Below are positions 6,717 through 9,479 of a DNA stretch of 9,479 nt, one piece after another. The position numbers and the translations under genes are program-made. The stretch is taken from NCBI GenBank assembly GCA_029256645.1, contig JAQSXM010000097.1:1-9479 (forward strand). Direction: 5' to 3'. Each line of letters opens with the position of its first letter. Within the stretch, counting starts at the first letter, position 1. A model generated the notes under the pieces. The model saw only the letters and a list, made by a program, of their open reading frames with translations. It did not search any database and was not told the DNA's origin. Source of the DNA: Sporomusa sp. GTDB lineage: Bacteria > Bacillota_C > Negativicutes > Sporomusales > Sporomusaceae.

Positions 6717-7195
6717 ATGCCAGAAAGTGGATCTCGAGACAAATACATATTTTTTTTTCCATGGAAAAAATCACATTATCTAGTGAGTTAACTATTAGCA
6801 GCAAAAATTCCAACGAAATTATATCAACATCTCAAATTGAAATGGAACTATTAAATGAAAAACTGAATGAATTGAAATCTTGTTATCCAATGATGCAAAC
6901 TGAAATAAAGAATAGTATGTATGGAATAACTTTAAAAATATCTACTTACAGCCGAAATTTTATTAGCCGAAATTTTTACGAAAATTTTGCTGAATTCTTA
7001 CGTGATTTAATCAAAACAATTTTGATAAACGAGAGGCTTTATGTTCGATTAAACGTATTGGGCACAATAGAAAACAGCTCACAGATTGAACATTTTCGTT
7101 ATCTAAATAAGGACGAACAAGTTTCTTATAAAATTGTACAGACAGAAACTAAAACAAATTTCATTGGCAAAATTAAACAAAAATTAGGTAAATAA
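6713..7195 (+). CDS. Hypothetical protein, 160 residues
   Basis: I do not recognise this protein. It is AT-rich, with no clear signal peptide or long membrane segment, and reads as a small soluble protein of mixed alpha/beta character. LNEKLNELKSCYPMMQTEIK (47-66) looks helical. A small internal repeat, SRNFISRNFYENF, lies in the middle. The C-terminus is lysine-rich (NFIGKIKQKLGK). ATG 6713 overlaps the TGA of the zinc-ribbon gene as ATGA, the classic arrangement for coupled re-initiation, which supports this start. An inner ATG at 6761 lacks a ribosome binding site. The tight overlap implies it works with, or is made in proportion to, the zinc-ribbon membrane protein. No catalytic motif is visible, so no role is assigned. 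Confidence 0.65.
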   Translation: MNARKWISRQIHIFFSMEKITLSSELTISSKNSNEIISTSQIEMELLNEKLNELKSCYPMMQTEIKNSMYGITLKISTYSRNFISRNFYENFAEFLRDLIKTILINERLYVRLNVLGTIENSSQIEHFRYLNKDEQVSYKIVQTETKTNFIGKIKQKLGK

Positions 7196-7232
7196 GTAAA
7201 TATGATCTAATATTAGAAAACAGGTGATGAAA

Positions 7233-8081
7233 ATGAAACAGCACGAGCACTGGCATATGTCTGTAACTGCTTTATTTGTATTATTATTTGTATCAGTTTT
7301 TGTTGTTGGCTGTTCTTCTACATTAGAGCCAGATGAAAAATCTTTGACAAAGCCTACTTTTAATCACGCAATACAAATACCAAGTTTAAAAGTAGAAACT
7401 ACAATACCTGATACATGGGAAAAAGTAGATCCAACAAAAGATAACCCCAAAGCTTTTAAAGCAATAATTAATAGTCCATATAAAAATAATTTTTCGATTT
7501 TTCGAGACACTAGGGGTAAAGATACTGGTATACGTTACATTATTATGATTGCACCAGAAGGAACTACTTTTGAAAGATTAGAGAGAAGTTGCTTAGAAGA
7601 GAATCTTGCTGCCAAAGAAAGTGATGCACCAAATAGCGAGGTTAATTTTGTACAAACTAAAATTGCCGGCGCTAACGCAGTTATAGCAAATTTTAAAAAT
7701 ACTAATATTCAAAACCATAATTTCGAAAAAGTTCCCATGCTCAATATTGGGTCGACTTGGCTACTTACCAATAGATATATATTGGTTTATCAAATGGTAG
7801 CAACTAAACCAATATCTGAAAAAACGCTCCCTGTGTTTTTTGAGGTGCTTCAAACTGCTGCAAATAATACAGTGTTTGATCAAAGCTTATTGAGAAATAT
7901 CAAACCACCACCACAGCTAAGAAGTGAACGCTTAAAACAATCTTTGGAAAACGATTTTAAAGCCACTACCCCAGAGGCTAAAGCAGCAACTGGAAATGCT
8001 GCTTCTAAAGAAGATCTTCCACAATTTCTTCCTAATGGAACTACCCCGGAACGCGCTGCTCCAAATACCAATAAAAAATAA
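7233..8081 (+). CDS. Predicted lipoprotein of unknown function
   Basis: This 282-residue protein begins with a type II signal peptide: a polar, His-rich N-terminus (MKQHEHWHMS), a hydrophobic core (VTALFVLLFVSVFVV), and the lipobox VVGC with C27 as the lipidation site, followed by SST. The mature part should sit on the outer face of a membrane. It has a beta-rich middle (for example the RYIIMIAPEGTTFERLE stretch and SEVNFVQTKIAGANAVIANF) that resembles no domain I can name. The last 50 residues are rich in Pro, Ala, Lys and Thr and are probably disordered. ATG 7233 is preferred because AGGTGA lies 5 nt upstream; in-frame starts at 7224 and 7227 overlap that site. It follows the 160-residue gene by 37 nt and shares its AT-rich base use, so it is probably the third gene of one operon. 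An envelope-associated role is inferred. Confidence 0.8.
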   Translation: MKQHEHWHMSVTALFVLLFVSVFVVGCSSTLEPDEKSLTKPTFNHAIQIPSLKVETTIPDTWEKVDPTKDNPKAFKAIINSPYKNNFSIFRDTRGKDTGIRYIIMIAPEGTTFERLERSCLEENLAAKESDAPNSEVNFVQTKIAGANAVIANFKNTNIQNHNFEKVPMLNIGSTWLLTNRYILVYQMVATKPISEKTLPVFFEVLQTAANNTVFDQSLLRNIKPPPQLRSERLKQSLENDFKATTPEAKAATGNAASKEDLPQFLPNGTTPERAAPNTNKK

Positions 8082-8096
8082 ATTGGATTTTTTATT
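8070..8096 (+). terminator. Possible weak AT-only terminator at the lipoprotein gene end
   Basis: AATAAAAAAT (8070-8079) is the exact reverse complement of ATTTTTTATT (8087-8096), with a 7-nt loop over the stop codon. The stem has only A-T pairs, so termination would be weak. It is the only candidate directly after the three-gene cassette. Confidence 0.3.
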
Positions 8097-8115
8097 TAGT
8101 TACTCAACTTTCGCA

Positions 8116-8155
8116 GAGCCGAAAACGGCTCAATATCTTGAAGCGGTAGCTTCAA
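8116..8155. repeat. Two adjacent perfect hairpins
   Basis: GAGCCG (8116-8121) with an AAAA loop and CGGCTC (8126-8131) is followed six bases later by TTGAAGC (8138-8144), loop GGTA, and GCTTCAA (8149-8155). Both stems are perfect, and neither is followed by a T-run in either direction, so they are not standard terminators. Paired hairpins of this kind occur in small structured RNAs and at the ends of single-strand transposing elements; which applies here is not known. Confidence 0.55.
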
Positions 8156-8180
8156 AACCATAAAATAAGTTTCATTTACA

Positions 8181-8303
8181 ATGGAAAATCAACGCTATTT
8201 GGTAGGTGATCGTTGGCTAACTCTTAAAGAACTCTACTGTGTTGCCCGAACGGTTCAAGGAGCTAGAAAAGGGATATTACGTTCGATTTTAATATCCCTG
8301 TAA
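8181..8303 (+). CDS. Possible small ORF, 40 codons
   Basis: ATG 8181 to TAA 8303 encodes 40 residues beginning MENQRYLVGDRWLTLKELY. The WLTLKEL stretch resembles the opening of helix-turn-helix or excisionase-like domains, but the match is too short to name. No good ribosome binding site lies upstream. It may be the broken N-terminus of a longer gene, since this whole stretch (8082-8550) looks decayed. Its reality is uncertain. Confidence 0.25.
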   Translation: MENQRYLVGDRWLTLKELYCVARTVQGARKGILRSILISL

Positions 8304-8342
8304 AAGCCTCCCAGGTACCCAAAAGGATAGTATATTACAAAT

Positions 8343-8516
8343 ATGTTCATACTTGTGCTGACTACCATAGATTATACACTTATCCTGAAGAGTCAAATGG
8401 AAAAGACCTATGATGATAAAGACAGCGGAGATATTGATGCAAGTATCGTGCAACCCATATGATGCTGGAAGCCTGGAGTCTTGGAATAGGCTCTACCTGG
8501 GTCGCGTATTTTACAA
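8343..8516 (+). pseudogene. Nitroreductase gene remnant with a one-base deletion
   Basis: One frame reads from ATG 8343 through TYDDKDSGDIDASIV, ending at GTG 8448-8450, and then goes out of frame. The next frame reads HMMLEAWSLGIGSTWVAYF to about 8513. Restoring a single A after 8450 joins them as DIDASIVTTHMMLEAWSLGIGSTWVAYF (28 residues; key residues D, H-M-M, G-x-G-S-x-W). This is the FMN-binding core region of nitroreductase-family flavoproteins (usual length about 170-200 residues). Upstream the match fades: a W-K-R block typical of the family may be hidden by another shift near 8398. The C-terminal FMN-binding end is missing. It is a short, non-functional remnant. Confidence 0.6.
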
Positions 8517-8549
8517 TTCATTTGAAACGGTACAAGGATAAGAAATACC

Positions 8550-8600
8550 CACACAAAAACTCCTGTAGATCCGGGCGGATTTGGCAGGAGTTTTTGTGTG
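8550..8600. terminator. Perfect 16-bp hairpin, bidirectional terminator
   Basis: CACACAAAAACTCCTG (8550-8565) is the exact reverse complement of 8585-8600. The 19-nt loop contains a further small stem, ATCC (8569-8572) with GGAT (8577-8580). Each strand carries TTTTT within its descending arm, so transcription could stop in both directions. It separates the nitroreductase remnant from the 206-residue gene. Confidence 0.7.
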
Positions 8601-8702
8601 TTGAGGGTAATTGTTTAAGAATATAGAACGAGCGAGCATGGAAGGACAATATGAAACTAATGCAGGGGCCTTTGGCGTTTGTTCTAATGAGGAGATGAAT
8701 AT

Positions 8703-9323
8703 GTGAACAAAGCAAAGCTCAAAGAAGCTGAAGAAAGATTTTTTATGCGATATCCCGGTGGGTTTTCTAATCCAGAAATGCTAAAAATTGCGAAGAAGCA
8801 CAAAGTGGAAAAAATGAAGGAATTGGCACAAGACAGCTTTACGATTGAGCAATTTGCAAGTGCCGGAAAAATTGTCGATTCCATGTACAAAATCATCAGC
8901 CAGTCTTCTCTGATTTCGATTTTTGAAAAGCCAAAGTTTAGAGATGTAGTGAAAGTCATGAGCGACAATGAAAAAGAACATTTAACTCATGGTCTAAAGG
9001 AATTTTTACATGGTGATCAGGCATTTGGCTTTGGGCTGATAACGGGTCTGCTCCATGAGTATAAGCTGGCAAAATGGCCGTTAGTAACTGTCTATTCTAT
9101 ATATTACCGGCCAAGTGCGGAAGTTTTCATCAAACCTACCACAGCGAAAGGGATAATTGAGTATTTTGAGTTAGCAGGCCTCAAATACAATTCTAACCCA
9201 ACCTTTGAATTTTATCAGGCTTATCGAGAACAAATCATGCAGATGAAACAAGAAGTTGATGTTTCACTACAGGTTGATAATGCCGCTTTCTGCGGATTCC
9301 TCATGATGTCTATGGAAAATTGA
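8703..9323 (+). CDS. Conserved-looking hypothetical protein, 206 residues
   Basis: The protein begins MNKAKLKEAEERFFMRYPGG and has strongly patterned blocks: PGGFSNPEM (18-26), KIAKKHKVEKMKELAQ, SIFEKPKFRDVVKVMS, GLKEFLHGDQAFGF, VYSIYYRPSAEVFIKPTTAKGIIEYFEL and FEFYQAYREQI. I recall close relatives of this type in other bacteria, always without assigned function; that is memory, not a search result. There is no signal peptide and no membrane segment, and it looks mostly helical and cytoplasmic. The start is GTG 8703, supported by GAGGAG (8689-8694) 8 nt upstream; the ATG at 8701 leads straight to a stop. It stands alone after the terminator at 8550-8600. Its base composition is intermediate between the citrate genes and the AT-rich cassette. 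It appears complete. Confidence 0.8.
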   Translation: MNKAKLKEAEERFFMRYPGGFSNPEMLKIAKKHKVEKMKELAQDSFTIEQFASAGKIVDSMYKIISQSSLISIFEKPKFRDVVKVMSDNEKEHLTHGLKEFLHGDQAFGFGLITGLLHEYKLAKWPLVTVYSIYYRPSAEVFIKPTTAKGIIEYFELAGLKYNSNPTFEFYQAYREQIMQMKQEVDVSLQVDNAAFCGFLMMSMEN

Positions 9324-9341
9324 GTAGTGGGGAGAATTGTA

Positions 9342-9413
9342 TTGAAATATTTAGTACTTAGCGATGATAATCCCCACAATTGTTATCAACCCTCCCCCAA
9401 TCGCTATGATTGA
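9342..9413 (+). pseudogene. Possible truncated ORF start (MKYLVLSD...)
   Basis: GGGGAG (9329-9334) lies 7 nt before TTG 9342, which opens a 23-codon frame beginning MKYLVLSDDNPH and ending at TGA 9411-9413 inside the hairpin at 9392-9419. The first eight residues resemble the N-terminus of YfcE-type metallophosphoesterases (M-K-x-L-V-x-S-D-x-H-G), but the metal-site His-Gly does not follow in register. It could be a gene cut off by the inserted repeat, or chance. Confidence 0.25.
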
Positions 9414-9419
9414 GGGGAG
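9392..9419 (+). repeat. GC-rich hairpin resembling an IS200/IS605-family end
   Basis: CTCCCCC-AATC (9392-9402) pairs with GATT-G-A-GGGGAG (9408-9419) around a GCTAT loop, giving 11 pairs with one bulged A at 9413. It is followed by TTCTCC rather than a T-run. This shape is typical of the right end of IS200/IS605-type elements and of the scaffold end of TnpB guide RNAs. No transposase or TnpB gene is in the window, so it may be a solo end. A terminator for the 206-residue gene is the alternative. Confidence 0.45.
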
Positions 9420-9427
9420 TTCTCCGT

Positions 9428-9456
9428 GAAGACGAGGGGACGGTGGTACTGTCTTC
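9428..9456. repeat. REP/RAYT-like hairpin repeat
   Basis: GAAGAC (9428-9433) pairs with GTCTTC (9451-9456) around a loop starting GAGGGGACGGTGGTACT. The GGGGACGG...CTGTC pattern is like the short dispersed repeats associated with REP-type tyrosine transposases in many Firmicutes; this rests on memory of that pattern, not on a search. Confidence 0.4.
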
Positions 9457-9479
9457 CTGTTCTCAGTATATACATAATA

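Noticed and set aside
8518..8715. Minus-strand 65-codon ORF
   Set aside because: It runs through the perfect 16-bp terminator hairpin and the ribosome binding site of the 206-residue gene, and its product has no recognisable feature.
8684..8981. Minus-strand ORFs opposite the start of the 206-residue gene
   Set aside because: They overlap a plus-strand gene with a clear ribosome binding site and patterned protein sequence; the minus-strand products look like chance translations.
1..9479. CRISPR array, tRNA or rRNA genes
   Set aside because: No regularly spaced identical repeats of CRISPR length, and no tRNA cloverleaf or rRNA-like stretch, were seen on reading both strands.

Overview
The window looks like chromosome from an anaerobic, low-to-mid GC Firmicute; a Negativicutes/Sporomusa-like or clostridial host is an inference. 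The basis is strong AGGAGG-type ribosome binding sites, Rho-independent terminators with T-runs, a citrate lyase operon and REP-like hairpin repeats. No taxonomic marker gene is present, so this stays tentative.

Left part (1-5891, visibly GC-balanced): a carboxylic-acid catabolism region. The 3' end of an aconitase-family gene is followed in the same direction by an HpcH/HpaI-type aldolase gene and an RraA-family gene. A shared bidirectional terminator (1972-2006) separates these from a convergent LysR-type regulator gene. That gene is divergent from citD-citE-citF, encoding the gamma (acyl carrier), beta and alpha subunits of citrate lyase, and the group ends in a strong terminator at 5851-5891. 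A plausible joint role is interconversion of aconitate, isocitrate and citrate, cleavage of citrate to acetate and oxaloacetate, and further processing of oxaloacetate or pyruvate-derived hydroxy-oxo acids by the two aldolase-type enzymes. The LysR protein would be the local regulator. The citF reading frame is broken by an apparent one-base deletion near 4902, so as sequenced the alpha subunit is not made intact. No citC, citX or citG is visible.

Middle part (5892-8100, strikingly AT-rich): an AT-rich leader followed by three genes on the + strand. They encode a membrane-anchored double zinc-ribbon protein, an unrecognised 160-residue protein whose start overlaps the preceding stop, and a lipoprotein with a clear lipobox. 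The base composition differs sharply from the citrate genes, which suggests a horizontally acquired cassette of unknown function.

Right part (8100-9479): a decayed, mobile-element-like zone. It holds two back-to-back perfect hairpins, a possible 40-codon ORF, the remnant of a nitroreductase gene broken by a one-base deletion, and a perfect 16-bp hairpin terminator. These are followed by an intact gene for a conserved-looking 206-residue protein of unknown function. The end of the window carries a possible truncated ORF start, a hairpin resembling the end of an IS200/IS605-family element, and a REP/RAYT-like repeat.
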